A stretch of DNA of 64,000 nt. Origin: Streptomyces humidus (GTDB lineage: Bacteria; Actinomycetota; Actinomycetes; Streptomycetales; Streptomycetaceae). Positions 8,274 to 18,163 of the stretch are shown here, piece by piece. Made by a program: the position numbers and the translations under genes. The notes under the pieces are model-generated. The model saw only the letters and a program-made list of their open reading frames with translations. It was not told the DNA's origin and made no database searches. Where the stretch lies: contig NZ_BMTL01000002.1 in the NCBI RefSeq assembly GCF_014649655.1, positions 62,001-126,000 of the forward strand, given 5' to 3'. Within the stretch, counting starts at the first letter, position 1; each line of letters begins with the position of its first letter.

Positions 8274-8819
8274 CGCGCCCACACCTTCCTGAACGGGTCC
8301 CGGCCGTCGCTGCCCGGACCCCGACCTTAACCGACCGGGCGGACGGTCGGACGGGAGAGCCGGACGCCCTCGGGCGGGCGATCGACGGCCCGCGGCACAG
8401 CTCACCGGCCTCGACTTCCGCGCGGGACGCCTGCCGGGCCCGACCGCGGTGCCCCGCCGGTGTCCGGTACAGCGTCCGGTCCGGAGTCCGAGCGGTTCCG
8501 CGCCGGCACCGAGGTGGCCGCGGGCTTGGCGCAGTCCGTGGGCGGCGGGGCGTGCAAGGCCCTCCACGGCAACCGCGTCCAGGGCGTGGAACCCGCCGAG
8601 CAGGACGCGCTCGCGCCGGAGAACCGGGTCCTCGCGGCTTGCGCCGCCGACCGCGTCGGCCTCCCCTTCACGGGAGCGGGGCCCACCGCCCCCGTGTCGG
8701 TGGGCCCCGCCGTGAGGACAATGTGCCCTACTCCCGGGGCGGTTGCAGCCCGCTGAACAACGTTTCAGAGGTTGATTTGAGGTTGGCGCGCCTTCCCGCC
8801 GTCCGTCCGCCCGGGCGCC
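8274..8819. other. Intergenic region, no confident gene
   Basis: About 550 bases without a convincing gene. The forward strand has an open frame over 8460-8756 (GTEVAAGLAQSVGGGACKAL in the middle) that could be a remnant of a small gene. It has no ribosome binding site, and its C-terminus runs into low-complexity sequence. The minus strand frame opposite it is a shadow. Confidence 0.35.
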
Positions 8820-9071
8820 CTACCGCTCCTCAGGGAGCCGGTCGTGCTCCTGGGACAGCCCGGGCCAGTCGTCGGGGCCGCCGCCCTGCCAGTCGATGAG
8901 GTCGCTCTCCTCCACCTCGATCCGGTCCAGGTCGGCCAGGCGCAGGATCTCCACGACGTCGTCGAGGTGCGAGGCGAGGCCGAGCACGGCATCACCGGAG
9001 GTGACTCTGCGGGAACCGTCCAGAGCCGGGGGGTGGACCACGATGTGCGGGGGTCGCGTCAGATCGCCCAT
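8820..9071 (-). CDS. Small acidic hypothetical protein, 83 aa
   Basis: An ATG-start ORF of 83 residues, strongly acidic in its C-terminal half (VEILRLADLDRIEVEESDLI), with normal third-position bias. The N-terminus contains IVVHPPALDGSRRVT. No family is recognised. A GGGGGC run before the ATG is a weak ribosome binding site. It stands alone between two intergenic stretches. I regard it as a probable gene because the codon bias and acidic helical pattern are coherent. Confidence 0.5.
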   Translation of the reverse strand: MGDLTRPPHIVVHPPALDGSRRVTSGDAVLGLASHLDDVVEILRLADLDRIEVEESDLIDWQGGGPDDWPGLSQEHDRLPEER

Positions 9072-9142
9072 GCCCCCAGCGTCCTGCGGACGGACCGGAT
9101 GCGCACGTCGGACGCGATCCGCGGACCGGCCGTGCGGGCGCC

Positions 9143-9187
9143 TCGGCCGGGCGAATGTGTCGGCCGGGCGGGCGTCTCGGCCGGGCG
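9143..9187 (+). repeat. Three 11-bp units with a 17-bp period
   Basis: TCGGCCGGGCG occurs at 9143-9153, 9160-9170 and 9177-9187, exactly 17 bases apart, in the intergenic region before the zinc-ribbon protein gene. The function is unknown. Confidence 0.8.
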
Positions 9188-9328
9188 AGTGCGGCTGCGG
9201 TCGCTGCCCTCTCCTTCATTTCTGCATAACGGAACTCCACTTTCGCCACGTTGAAACAAGGCGCGAGTGGGCGCGCAAAGGTCGTCAAGAGACGGACAAG
9301 CGGGGGCCGGAGGAGGACGATGGGGGCC

Positions 9329-10273
9329 ATGTCCGAGAGCGTGCCGGTGCGCTGCCCGGCCTGTCGCCGCGAGCGCCTCTACACCGTGCCGTCCTACCCC
9401 TGTGCGTGCGGTTCACCGGTGACGCCGGTGCTCGACCGGCGAACGGCGCCGGCGGCCGTCGCCCACCGGGCGTGGGACGACGAATGGATCGTCCTGGGCT
9501 GCCGCGCCTGCGGCCGCCGTGCCCAGTGGCCGCGGCCCGAACTGGGCTGCGCCTGCGGGAGCGTGCTGCGGATCCCGGTGTCCGACCGCCCCGCCGAGCC
9601 CGCACCGGCGCAGGAACCCGGACAGGGACGCGCCCCCGAGCCGGAGTCCGGACCTGAGCCTGAGCCCCGACCAGAGCCTGCGCCCGGGCCTGAGCCTGAG
9701 CCCGGACCTGAGCCTGAGCCCGGGCAGGAGGCCGCGCCCGGACCTGAGCCTGAGCCCGGGCAGGAGGCCGCGCCCGGGTCGGAGACGGCGGTGACCGCCC
9801 CCAGACCGCACCCGCGCGTCTTCCGGCCCGTCTCCATCCGTACCGCGCGGGACGCGGTGACGGCCGCCGCTCTGTATCTGGGCTGGCTGGGGCACGGGGA
9901 TGTCCGGCGTGCCGACCAGCGGCCCACTTCCGGCATCGGCCTCGCCGCCCGGGGACTCCTGGCCCAGGTGGACCCGAGCGTGCACCCGGCCTCGCTGCGG
10001 GACGTGGAGTGCCTGTGGCTGACGGCGATGACGGAGTCCGCCGAGTGCGTGTACTTCTCCCTGGCCGGCTACGCCGACGACGCCAGGGTCCGCGCCGACC
10101 AGCTGTCTGTGCCCCTGTTCGTGCTGGACCTCACCGGCGCCCCGCAGCCGCTCAACGCGACGGCCCATGCCCTCGCCACCGCAGGCGTCCGGGACGCGCC
10201 GGACGTGCGGGACGATCCCGGCGGCCGGGACGTCCGCGGCCAGCGGCGACGGACGCCGCCGCAGGAGTCCTAG
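9329..10273 (+). CDS. Zinc-ribbon protein with Pro-Glu repeat linker and Mrr-like domain
   Basis: Three parts are visible. The first 90 residues hold two treble CxxC knuckle pairs (CPACRRE/CACG and CRACGRR/CACG), probably two zinc ribbons. The middle is a tandem low-complexity linker built on PEPEPG. The C-terminal 130 residues resemble a restriction-endonuclase-like (Mrr type) fold, with [20 protein letters not shown], then [20 protein letters not shown] and PLFVLDLTG. The typical D-ExK catalytic residues are not obvious, so nuclease activity is doubtful. Start choice: ATG at 9329, twelve bases after AGGAGG; an ATG at 9320 and more distal starts are possible. Function is unknown; nucleic-acid binding is inferred. 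Confidence 0.7.
   Translation: MSESVPVRCPACRRERLYTVPSYPCACGSPVTPVLDRRTAPAAVAHRAWDDEWIVLGCRACGRRAQWPRPELGCACGSVLRIPVSDRPAEPAPAQEPGQGRAPEPESGPEPEPRPEPAPGPEPEPGPEPEPGQEAAPGPEPEPGQEAAPGSETAVTAPRPHPRVFRPVSIRTARDAVTAAALYLGWLGHGDVRRADQRPTSGIGLAARGLLAQVDPSVHPASLRDVECLWLTAMTESAECVYFSLAGYADDARVRADQLSVPLFVLDLTGAPQPLNATAHALATAGVRDAPDVRDDPGGRDVRGQRRRTPPQES
9655..9780 (+). repeat. Pro-Glu coding tandem repeat
   Basis: Imperfect copies of the 18-bp unit GACCTGAGCCTGAGCCCG, some separated by GGCAGGAGGCCGCGCCCG, encode the PEPEPG linker of the zinc-ribbon protein. Copy number is likely to vary between strains. Confidence 0.8.
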
Positions 10274-11981
10274 TCCGGGCGTTCCCGCCGTGCGGGCCCG
10301 TCCTGAAGGGCGTACTTCTCGCGCAGTTCGATCTTGCGCACCTTCCCCGAGACGGTCATCGGGAAGGCGTCGAGGATCTGCAGCCTGCTCGGGATCTTGA
10401 AGTGCGCCAGGCGGCCCTCGCAGAACGCGCGCAGCTCCTCGAGCGTCAGGGGGTCCGCCGGGTCGGCCGGGATCACACAGGCGAGGACCTCCTCGCCGTA
10501 CTTCTCGTGCGGGACCCCGACGACCTGGACGTCCCTGATCTTCGCGTGGCTGTAGAGGAACTCCTCGATCTCGCGCGGGTAGACGTTCTCCCCGCCCCTG
10601 ATGATCATGTCCTTGATGCGGCCGACGATCTCCACGTAACCGTCCTCCCGCATCACCGCCAGGTCCCCGGTGTGCATCCAGCGGCCCGCGTCGATGACTT
10701 CGGCGGTCTTCTCGGGCTCGTTCCAGTAACCGAGCATCACGCTGTAACCGCGGGTGCACAGCTCGCCGGGGAAGCCTCGCGGACGGGTCACACCGTCCAC
10801 CGGGTCCACGACCTTCACCTCGATGTGCGGCAGCACGCTGCCGACGGTGCCGGTGCGGTGCTCCAGGTCGTCCTCCCGGCGGGTCTGGGTCGAGACGGGT
10901 GAGGTCTCGGTCATGCCGTAACAGATCGACACCTGCGCCATGTTCATCTCGGCGACGACGCGCTTCATCACCTCGGCCGGGCAGGGCGAGCCCGCCATGA
11001 TGCCGGTGCGCAGCGAGGAGAGGTCGTAGGAGGCGAAGTCGGGGAGGTTCAACTCGGCGATGAACATGGTCGGGACGCCGTACAGCGACGTGCATCTCTC
11101 CTGCTGGACCGCCTCCAGCGTGGCCTTCGGGTCGAAGGACGCAGCCGGGATGACGACGCAGGCGCCGTGCGAGGTGGCCGCGAGGTTTCCCAGCACCATG
11201 CCGAAGCAGTGGTAGAAGGGCACCGGAACGCAGACCCGGTCGTACTCGCTGTAGGCGAGCGACTCGCCCACGAAGTAACCGTTGTTGAGAATGTTGTGGT
11301 GGGAGAGGGTGGCGCCCTTGGGGAAGCCCGTCGTTCCCGACGTGTACTGGATGTTGATGGGGTCGTCGCAGGACAGCTCGTTTCTGCGCGTCCAGAAGTC
11401 CTCGTGGAGGTCGGGCGTTCCGCGTCGCAGCAACGCGTCCCAGCTCGGATCCCCGATGTAAACGGTTTCGCGCAGGTGCGGACACCTGCTGCGCACCTGC
11501 TCGACCATCGCCCGGTAGTCGCTCGTCCGGTGGCTGAGCGAGGCGAACAGCACGGAGATTGGGCCTGGTTGAGGACGTACTCGACCTCGTGCGTGCGGTA
11601 GGCGGGGTTGATGTTCACCATGATCGCGCCGATGCGGGCGGTGGCGTACTGGACCAGCACCCACTCGGGGCAGTTGACCGCCCAGACGCCCACCCGGTCG
11701 CCCTTGGCTACCCCGTCGGCGAGCAGCGCGTACGCCAGCCGGTCGACGTCCGCGACGAATGCGGCGTACGTCCAGCGCCGCCCGGAGGGCACGTCGACCA
11801 GGGCCTCGCGGTCCGGCCAGGCGGCCACCGCCCGGTCCAGGTCGGCCCCGATCGTGTCCCCGAGCAGACCCGTCGTGCTCGTCCCGTGGGCGTACGCCGG
11901 ACTGCGACCGGATGCGTACGCCGAGCCGTGACCGGGCGCGTACGCCGAGCCGCTTTCCGGCGTGGGGGGCGAGCCGCTCAA
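10270..11981 (-). pseudogene. Acyl-CoA synthetase (FadD-like), broken by a 1-nt frameshift
   Basis: An AMP-binding ligase that would be 570 residues if intact. The N-terminal part (TTG start at 11981, overlapping the upstream stop as TTGA, with GAGGAGGA ahead) runs through [18 protein letters not shown] and [16 protein letters not shown]. The frame then shifts at about 11558-11564. The rest continues in the next frame with the P-loop [41 protein letters not shown] and the acyl-lysine block [11 protein letters not shown]. The span is two bases over a multiple of three, so one base is missing. A strain mutation or a sequencing error are equally possible. It is translationally coupled to the intact synthetase gene upstream. 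Confidence 0.85.
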
Positions 11982-13648
11982 CGGAAGTCCTCCTCGCGGT
12001 ACTCGTCCGCCGAACCCGCCGCCGTGGCCTCGCGCAGCTCGATCCGGCGGATCTTGCCGCTGACCGTCTTGGGCAGCGGCGCGAACTCCAGGCGCCGCAG
12101 GCGCTTGTAAGGGGCGAGGACCTGGCGGGAGTGCTCGAAGAGCACCTTCGCGGTGTCCGGTCCCGGCTCCCAGCCCTCGGCGAGGACGATGTAGGCCTTG
12201 GGCACGGCGAGGCGCAGGTCGTCCGGGGCCGGGACGACGGCCGCCTCGGCGACCGCCTCGTGCTCCAGCAGCGCGCTCTCCAGCTCGAAGGGGCTGATCT
12301 TGTAGTCGGAGGCCTTGAAGACGTCGTCGGCCCGGCCGACGTAGGTGAGGTAACCGTTTTCGTCCCGGCTGCCGATGTCCCCGGTGCGGTAGTAGCCGCC
12401 GGCCATCGCCTCCGCCGTACGGTCGGCGTCGCCGTGGTAGCCGGTCATCAGGCCCACCGGACGGGCGGACAGGTCCAGTGCGATCTCGCCCTCCCGGGCG
12501 CCCGGCGCGCCCGAGACGGCGTCCAGGAGCTCCACCCGGTAGCCCGGGCTCGGCCGTCCCATGGAGCCGGCCTTCAGTTCCTGGCCGGGGCTGTTGGCGA
12601 TCTGCACGGCGGTCTCGGTCTGGCCGAAGCCGTCCCGGACGGTGACGCCCCAGGCGCGCCTTACCTGTTCGATGACCTCGGGGTTGAGGGGCTCGCCCGC
12701 GGCGACGGCCTCGCGGGGCGGAGTGCGCAGTTGGGTGAGGTCGGCCTGGATGAGCATGCGCCAGACGGTCGGCGGGGCGCAGAACGTCGTCACGCCCGCC
12801 CGGTCCATCTCCGTCATGAGACGGGCCGGGTCGAAGCGGGTGTAGTTGTGGATGAAAACGGTTGCTTCGGCGTTCCAGGGGGCGAAGAGATTGGACCAGG
12901 CGTGCTTGGCCCAGCCGGGCGAGGAGATGTTGAGGTGCACGTCGTGGGGCTTGAGCCCGATCCAGTACATCGTGGCCAGATGCCCGACCGGGTACGAGGT
13001 GTGGGTGTGCTCCACCAGCTTCGGGCGGGCGGTCGTGCCGGACGTGAAGTAGAGCATGAGCGGGTCGTCGGCGAGGGTCGGGCCGTCGGGCGTGAAGTCG
13101 GCCGAGGCGCTGTAAGCGTCTTCGTAACGGTGCCAGCCCGCGGGTGCGCCGCCGACCGCGATGCGGGTGTAGTCCCCCGGGACCTCGTCGAACTTGCCGG
13201 CGTCCTCGGAGCGGACGAGGACGTGCCGCACCCGGCCGCGTTCGACGCGGTCGGCGAGGTCGGCGGGGCCGAGCAGCGGGGTGGCCGGGATGACGACGGC
13301 GCGCAGCTTCATGGCGGCCAGCGCGGTCTCCCACAGTTCCGCCTGGTTGCCGAGCATGACGAGGATCCGGTCCTCGGCGGCGACGCCGCGGGCGCGCAGC
13401 CAGTTCGCGGCCCGGTCCGAACGCTCCGACAGCTCGGCGAAACTGAGACGCGTTTCGGAACCGTCTTCTTCGACGATGTGCAGGGCGGTGCGCCCGTTGC
13501 CCTCGGCGATGGCGTCGAACCAGTCCAGGGCCCAGTTGAAGCGCTCGGGCCGGGGCCACTCGAAACGCTCGTAAGCGGTTGTGTAGTCCTCGCGGTGCTC
13601 CAGCAGGAAGTCGCGGGCTGCACGGAAGAGCTCCGTCGCCGTCGTCAT
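11978..13648 (-). CDS. Acyl-CoA synthetase (medium-chain/benzoate-ligase type AMP-binding)
   Basis: A 556-residue adenylate-forming ligase that activates a carboxylic acid to its CoA thioester in two steps. Motifs are the phosphate loop [18 protein letters not shown], the adenine motif [37 protein letters not shown], and the C-terminal catalytic lysine in [13 protein letters not shown]. The sequence [34 protein letters not shown] places it near the AcsM/medium-chain and benzoate ligases. The ATG at 13648 has AAGGAGAG seven bases ahead; upstream in-frame sequence is low-complexity. It is coupled to a second synthetase gene downstream and divergent from a GAF-LuxR regulator. Confidence 0.9.
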   Translation of the reverse strand: MTTATELFRAARDFLLEHREDYTTAYERFEWPRPERFNWALDWFDAIAEGNGRTALHIVEEDGSETRLSFAELSERSDRAANWLRARGVAAEDRILVMLGNQAELWETALAAMKLRAVVIPATPLLGPADLADRVERGRVRHVLVRSEDAGKFDEVPGDYTRIAVGGAPAGWHRYEDAYSASADFTPDGPTLADDPLMLYFTSGTTARPKLVEHTHTSYPVGHLATMYWIGLKPHDVHLNISSPGWAKHAWSNLFAPWNAEATVFIHNYTRFDPARLMTEMDRAGVTTFCAPPTVWRMLIQADLTQLRTPPREAVAAGEPLNPEVIEQVRRAWGVTVRDGFGQTETAVQIANSPGQELKAGSMGRPSPGYRVELLDAVSGAPGAREGEIALDLSARPVGLMTGYHGDADRTAEAMAGGYYRTGDIGSRDENGYLTYVGRADDVFKASDYKISPFELESALLEHEAVAEAAVVPAPDDLRLAVPKAYIVLAEGWEPGPDTAKVLFEHSRQVLAPYKRLRRLEFAPLPKTVSGKIRRIELREATAAGSADEYREEDFR

Positions 13649-13812
13649 CGATCTCTCCTTGGTCTCTTTGCTCTCTTTGCTCGGTCTCTCTGCCCGCTCG
13701 CCGGCCTCGGGGACGCGCTCGACAGCGGCGCGCCCCTGCGGCACACTCCCGTGGCGCCGGACCATTGCCGGGCGGCTCTCTGCCATCGTGTAATCCGTGA
13801 TGCAGGTCTCAC

Positions 13813-13830
13813 CACCCCCGAACGGGGGTG
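13813..13830. promoter_or_regulatory. Perfect 8-2-8 inverted repeat in a divergent promoter
   Basis: CACCCCCG-AA-CGGGGGTG lies between the divergently transcribed acyl-CoA synthetase and LuxR-type regulator genes. It is 34 bases before the regulator's start and 165 bases before the synthetase start. Its position makes it a candidate operator for that regulator; a hairpin in the leader RNA is an alternative. Confidence 0.5.
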
Positions 13831-13863
13831 TGCGGCACAACGCCGGGCGGAAAGGGCGACAAC

Positions 13864-14724
13864 GTGGCAGCAGACGCGGCCGGAACGGCTCAGATCGGCG
13901 GGGCGCTGGTGCGGCTGCGGCGGGCGACCGGACTGCCGGTCGCCTTCGGCGGGCTGGTGGAGCCGGGGCGGCAGCGGATGCGGATCAGCGAGTTCAGCGG
14001 GGCGGCCGGGCTCGCTCTGCGCGGGGTGGCGGTGATCCCGGGAAACGGTCTGGGCGGCAAGGCGGTGGCGCTGGCCCGGCCGTGCGCGGTGACCGACTAC
14101 TCCCTGTCCCGGCAGATCAGTCACGAATACGACGCGGCCGTCGCCGAGGAGGGGCTGCGCTCGGTGCTGGCGATCCCGGTGGTGGTGCGGCGCCGGGTGC
14201 GCGGGGTGCTGTACGGCGCCCTGCGCTCGGCCCAGCCGCTGGGGGAGCGCACGCTGACGGCGGCCGTGCAGGCCGCGCGGGACGTGGAGCAGGCGCTGGT
14301 GGTCCAGGACGAGGCGCGCGATCTGCTCGCGGCGGCCGAGGTGCGCGCGGCGGCCGCCGGGTCCGGCCGGGGCGGCGGGGCGGCCGCCGGGTGGGAGCAG
14401 GTCCGCGAGGCGCACGCCGCGCTGCGCGCGCTGGCCCCGCGGATCGCCGACCCGGTGCTGCGGGCGGAGCTCCTCGACGCCTGCGGGCTGCTCGCCCCGG
14501 GGGCGCCCCGGGAGCCGGAGCGGCAGCCGGTCGTCCTGGCTCCGCGTGAGCTGGACGTGCTGGCGTGCGTGGCGGCGGGGGCGACGAACGCCGCGGCCGC
14601 CGAGCGGCTGGGGCTGCGCGCGGAGACGGTCAAGGGCTATCTCAGGTCGGCGATGCGCAGGCTGGGCGCGCACACCCGGGGAGAGGCGGTGGTCGCGGCC
14701 CGCAGGGCGGGTCTGCTGCCGTAG
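13864..14724 (+). CDS. GAF-LuxR family transcriptional regulator
   Basis: A 286-residue regulator with an N-terminal GAF-like sensor (about residues 10-135, including GLGGKAVALARPCAVTDY and LRSVLAIPVVVRRRVRGVLYG). A helical linker rich in Ala and Gly follows, then a C-terminal LuxR helix-turn-helix (LAPRELDVLACVAAGATNAA, then LRAETVKGYLRSAMRRLGA). The GTG at 13864 is chosen because it follows GGAAAGGG and begins just ahead of the GAF domain; an upstream ATG at 13828 would add 12 residues. It is divergent from the two acyl-CoA synthetase genes and probably controls them, perhaps sensing an aromatic or fatty acid ligand. Confidence 0.85.
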   Translation: MAADAAGTAQIGGALVRLRRATGLPVAFGGLVEPGRQRMRISEFSGAAGLALRGVAVIPGNGLGGKAVALARPCAVTDYSLSRQISHEYDAAVAEEGLRSVLAIPVVVRRRVRGVLYGALRSAQPLGERTLTAAVQAARDVEQALVVQDEARDLLAAAEVRAAAAGSGRGGGAAAGWEQVREAHAALRALAPRIADPVLRAELLDACGLLAPGAPREPERQPVVLAPRELDVLACVAAGATNAAAAERLGLRAETVKGYLRSAMRRLGAHTRGEAVVAARRAGLLP

Positions 14725-15017
14725 GCCACCGATCACCGGCCACCGGCCACCGGCGTCACCGGCACCACCTCCCGCGACGCCTGCCACGCACCCCGCGGGG
14801 GCGGCTCGGTCGGCCCGCGGCGCGTACCCGGCGGAGTGCCGGCGAGGAGCGATCACATCAAGCCAGGGAGCCCCCTCACGACAAGCGATTATTCACTCAC
14901 CGTCACCATGAATTTCCCTGTACGTCACGTTGTTATATCCCTCACCACGCCGCGCCTCCGAATTTCAAAGAGTCGTTGCCTAGAATTTGGCCCGGACACG
15001 ACACTCGGAGGGGAGCG

Positions 15018-17849
15018 GTGACCGTGCGACGGGACTTCAAGGAGCCTGCCAGATGCCGCCCCGACCTGGTCATCGGCAGGGACGAGCTGTACACGGCCGC
15101 CCGCGAGCAGCTGACCCGCGGCGGCAGTGTGCTGCTGCACGGCCCGGCCGGAATAGGAAAGTCGACCGTGCTGCGGGCATTGGCCGCGGATTACGGCGAC
15201 GCGGCTCGCACCGTGCTGCGCTGCTCGGCGACCGAGTCCGAATCACACCTGCCGTTCCTGGCCCTGGCGGACCTCTTCGGTCTGGTCCTGGACGAGATCT
15301 CGGACAAGCTGCCCGCGGCCCAGCGCACCGCCCTGGAGTCCGCGCTGACCGGCCGCGGCGAGTCGACTCTGCAGCGCGACGGCCTCGCGCTGCGGCTGGC
15401 CGTCCTGTCGGCCCTGCGCGCGCTGGCCGCGGCGGGCCCGGTCCTGCTCGTCGCCGACGACCTCCAGTGGCTGGACTCGGCCAGCGCCGAACTCCTCGGG
15501 TTCGCCGCGCGCCGTCTCGGCGACACCCCCGTCCAGCTGCTCTGCGCCGTCCGCACCGAGGGCCAGGAGTACGACCGCCATCTTCGCGCGTCCCCGCCCG
15601 ACACCCTCGCCGTCCGCCTCAACCCGCTCTCCCGCGCCCAGGTCTCCGCGCTGCTCGACCACCGCGGCTACACCGACCTGCCCCGCTCGACGATGCGGGA
15701 GATCCACCGCACCAGCGGCGGCAACCCCCTGTTCGCCCTGGAACTGGGCCGCGCACTCGGCGAGAGCACCACCCCGCCCCGGCCGGGCGAGCCGCTGCCG
15801 GTGCCGACCTCGCTGCGCGCCCTGGTGCTCAGCCGCCTCGACATGCTCTCCCCCGAGGCCCGGCGGACCCTGCTGGTGGCCAGCGCGGGCGCCCGCCCCA
15901 CGCTGGCCCTGCTGCACGCGGCCGGGCGGGAGAACGCCGAGGCGGAGACCGCCCGGGCCGCCGAGCTCGGACTGCTGGCGACCGAGCCCGAGGGGCCCGC
16001 CGTGCGGTTCGCGCACCCGCTGATCTCCGCGGCGCTGTACGCGGAGGCCCCCGCGCAGGAGCGCCGGGCCGCGCACGCCGCGCTGTCCACCGCCGCCTCC
16101 GACCCCATCGAGCGGGCCCGCAACCTCGCTCTGGCCACCACCGGCACCGACCCCGAGGTGGCCGCCCGGCTCGCCGAGGCCGCCGCGCTGTCCCGCGACC
16201 GGGGCGCCCCCTCGGTCGCCGCCTCGCTCGGGCTGCTGGCCGCCCGGCACACCCCGCCGGACGGCACGCCCGCCCCGGACCGGCACCGCCTCCAGGCCGC
16301 CGAGGACGCGATCACCGCCGGCGAGGTGGACCTCGCCCGGGACATCGCGCGCGAGGTGCTGACCCGGGCCACCGTGCCCGCCGACCGGATCCGCGCGTGG
16401 GAGGTGGTCATCGAGGCCGCCGGGCAGGCGCTCGGCGACGTCGACGCCGTCTTCCCGCAGGCCCTGGCCGACGCCGGCGACGACCCCCGGCTGCTCGCCC
16501 TGGTCCGCTACCACCTGGCCTGGCGCAAGCTGATCGTCGAGGGCGACTTCTCCGAGGCGCGGCAGGAGGCGGCGAACGCGGCGGAGCTGGCCGCCCGCGG
16601 GGGCGACCGGCGCACCGAGCTGATGGCGCTGTCCTTCCAGTCGTCCACCGAGACCCTGATGGGTCACCCGAACGCGCCCGCCACCATCAAGCGGGCGATG
16701 ACGGAGCCTCAGGACCCGTATGTGGCCTGCCATCACAACGGGGTCGGCGCCGCCAGGTTCCGCTGGCTGATGATGAGCGACCAGCTGGCCGAGGCCCGTT
16801 CGACCATCACCGCCCTGCTGCGCGAGGTGCGCCGGCGCGGCATGGTCGAGAGCGAGGTGCACTTCCAGCGCTTCCTCGCCGAGACGGAACTGCGCTCCGG
16901 GCACTGCGGACGCGCCCTGGACCTGGCCCGCGAGAGTCTGCGGCTGGCCCGCGACTCCGGCATCGGCCTGGGCGCCTCCGCGATGCTGGCCTCCCTCGCC
17001 GAGGCATCCGGCGGCGACGTCGACCGGGCGCTGGCGCTGGCCCGGGAGGCGGCCGGGCGCGCCGGGGAGGACGGCGACCAGATGTACCTCTCGCGCGCGC
17101 TGGCCGCGCTGGGCCACGCCCAGCTGGTGGCCGGGGACGCGGCGGGCGCGGTCGGCTCGCTGCGCCGGGTGAGGGAGCTGGAGGCCGGACTGCGCATCAC
17201 CGACCCGGCGCGCGGCCGCTGGCAGGGCGACCTCGCGGAGGCGCTGGTGCTGGTCGGCGAGCCGGGCGAGGCCCAGGACGTCATCGACGTGACGCGTGAG
17301 CACGCGCTGCGGCTGGACCGGGAGAGCGTGCTGGCCGTGCTGGACCGCTCGGAGGCGATGGTGCGGGCGGCGCTCGGCGACCACGAGGCGGCGCTCTCCC
17401 GGCTGACGTCCGTTCAGGACCGGCTCGCCAAGCTGGGGTACGGCCTGGAGGAGGCGCGGGCGGCGTTCGCGCTGGCCCGGCTGCGCACCCTGCGGCCGGG
17501 GACGGGACCGGGGCCGACGTCGTACGACGAGGCGGCGCGGCTGTTCCGGCGGTGCCGGGCGCTGCCCTGGCTGCGTCAGGTGGACGAGGCCGCCGCGGAG
17601 GGCGCGGCCGCCCAGCGCCTGGTCGTCGTCCGGCAGCAGCCACCGTCCGACGTGCTGGAGGGGCTGGCGGCGATGGAGCGTCAGGTCGCCGCGCTCGTCA
17701 TGGAGGGCGCGACCAACCGGGAGATCGCCGCGCGCCTGTTCATCAGCGTCAAGACGGTCGAGGCGACGCTGACCCGGGTCTACCGCAAGCTGGGGATCCG
17801 CTCGCGGGTGGACATCGTCCGTCTGGCCGCCGGACGTCACGCGAAGTGA
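15018..17849 (+). CDS. LAL-family ATP-binding LuxR regulator
   Basis: A 943-residue Large ATP-binding regulator of the LuxR family. The N-terminal STAND-type ATPase has Walker A GPAGIGKST (residues 42-50) and Walker B VLLVADDLQWLDSAS. The middle is a long helical TPR-like region. The C-terminus is a LuxR HTH (REIAARLFISVKTVEATLTRVYRKLGI). The GTG at 15018 is taken as the start because GGAGGGGAGCG precedes it and the ATPase begins soon after. The leader from 14725 is AT-richer, with a promoter-like TAGAATTTG (about 14980). The secreted trypsin gene follows in the same orientation and carries repeated sites in its promoter; control of that gene is inferred from position. Confidence 0.92.
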   Translation: MTVRRDFKEPARCRPDLVIGRDELYTAAREQLTRGGSVLLHGPAGIGKSTVLRALAADYGDAARTVLRCSATESESHLPFLALADLFGLVLDEISDKLPAAQRTALESALTGRGESTLQRDGLALRLAVLSALRALAAAGPVLLVADDLQWLDSASAELLGFAARRLGDTPVQLLCAVRTEGQEYDRHLRASPPDTLAVRLNPLSRAQVSALLDHRGYTDLPRSTMREIHRTSGGNPLFALELGRALGESTTPPRPGEPLPVPTSLRALVLSRLDMLSPEARRTLLVASAGARPTLALLHAAGRENAEAETARAAELGLLATEPEGPAVRFAHPLISAALYAEAPAQERRAAHAALSTAASDPIERARNLALATTGTDPEVAARLAEAAALSRDRGAPSVAASLGLLAARHTPPDGTPAPDRHRLQAAEDAITAGEVDLARDIAREVLTRATVPADRIRAWEVVIEAAGQALGDVDAVFPQALADAGDDPRLLALVRYHLAWRKLIVEGDFSEARQEAANAAELAARGGDRRTELMALSFQSSTETLMGHPNAPATIKRAMTEPQDPYVACHHNGVGAARFRWLMMSDQLAEARSTITALLREVRRRGMVESEVHFQRFLAETELRSGHCGRALDLARESLRLARDSGIGLGASAMLASLAEASGGDVDRALALAREAAGRAGEDGDQMYLSRALAALGHAQLVAGDAAGAVGSLRRVRELEAGLRITDPARGRWQGDLAEALVLVGEPGEAQDVIDVTREHALRLDRESVLAVLDRSEAMVRAALGDHEAALSRLTSVQDRLAKLGYGLEEARAAFALARLRTLRPGTGPGPTSYDEAARLFRRCRALPWLRQVDEAAAEGAAAQRLVVVRQQPPSDVLEGLAAMERQVAALVMEGATNREIAARLFISVKTVEATLTRVYRKLGIRSRVDIVRLAAGRHAK

Positions 17850-17886
17850 GGAATTCGCGGGACAGGACTCCCGCAGCGGCTACCTA

Positions 17887-18064
17887 CCCTTAGTGGGTTT
17901 CTCTGGGTTCTGCGCCGCGCGCGGCGGGCGCACCGAGCGGTTCCCGGGCGACGGCCGCGGCCGCGCCCGTGGGCCCGCCGGGATGACCGAGGGTTTTCCC
18001 TGCCCCAACTCCCTTAGGGGGTTCCCTCATTGGGGCAAGCGGTGGCCGAGCCCTAGCGTGAGGG
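17887..18064 (+). promoter_or_regulatory. Trypsin promoter with repeated CCCTTAG-type sites
   Basis: The 314-base gap before the trypsin gene holds two near-identical 11-mers, CCCTTAGTGGG (17887-17897) and CCCTTAGGGGG (18011-18021). The second lies inside an inverted repeat, TGCCCCAA (18001-18008) with TTGGGGCA (18030-18037). The right arm overlaps a -35-like TTGGGG (18030-18035), which is 18 bases from a -10-like TAGCGT (18054-18059). A third CCCT/AGGG dyad brackets the -10 (18051-18064). These are good candidates for activator sites, probably for the adjacent LAL regulator. Confidence 0.6.
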
Positions 18065-18163
18065 ACGTGCCGCTCGCCCGGGCACACGGGGGCCGGTCCC
18101 GCGGCCCCCGTGCCCACCCCCACACCCGCGCGACTCCACCGGCTCTCTCCATCGAGGAGTTCC

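Noticed and set aside
11049-13559. 836-codon minus-strand frame
   Set aside because: The first two thirds is a shadow of the intact acyl-CoA synthetase; only its last part encodes the N-terminus of the frameshifted synthetase, which I describe there.
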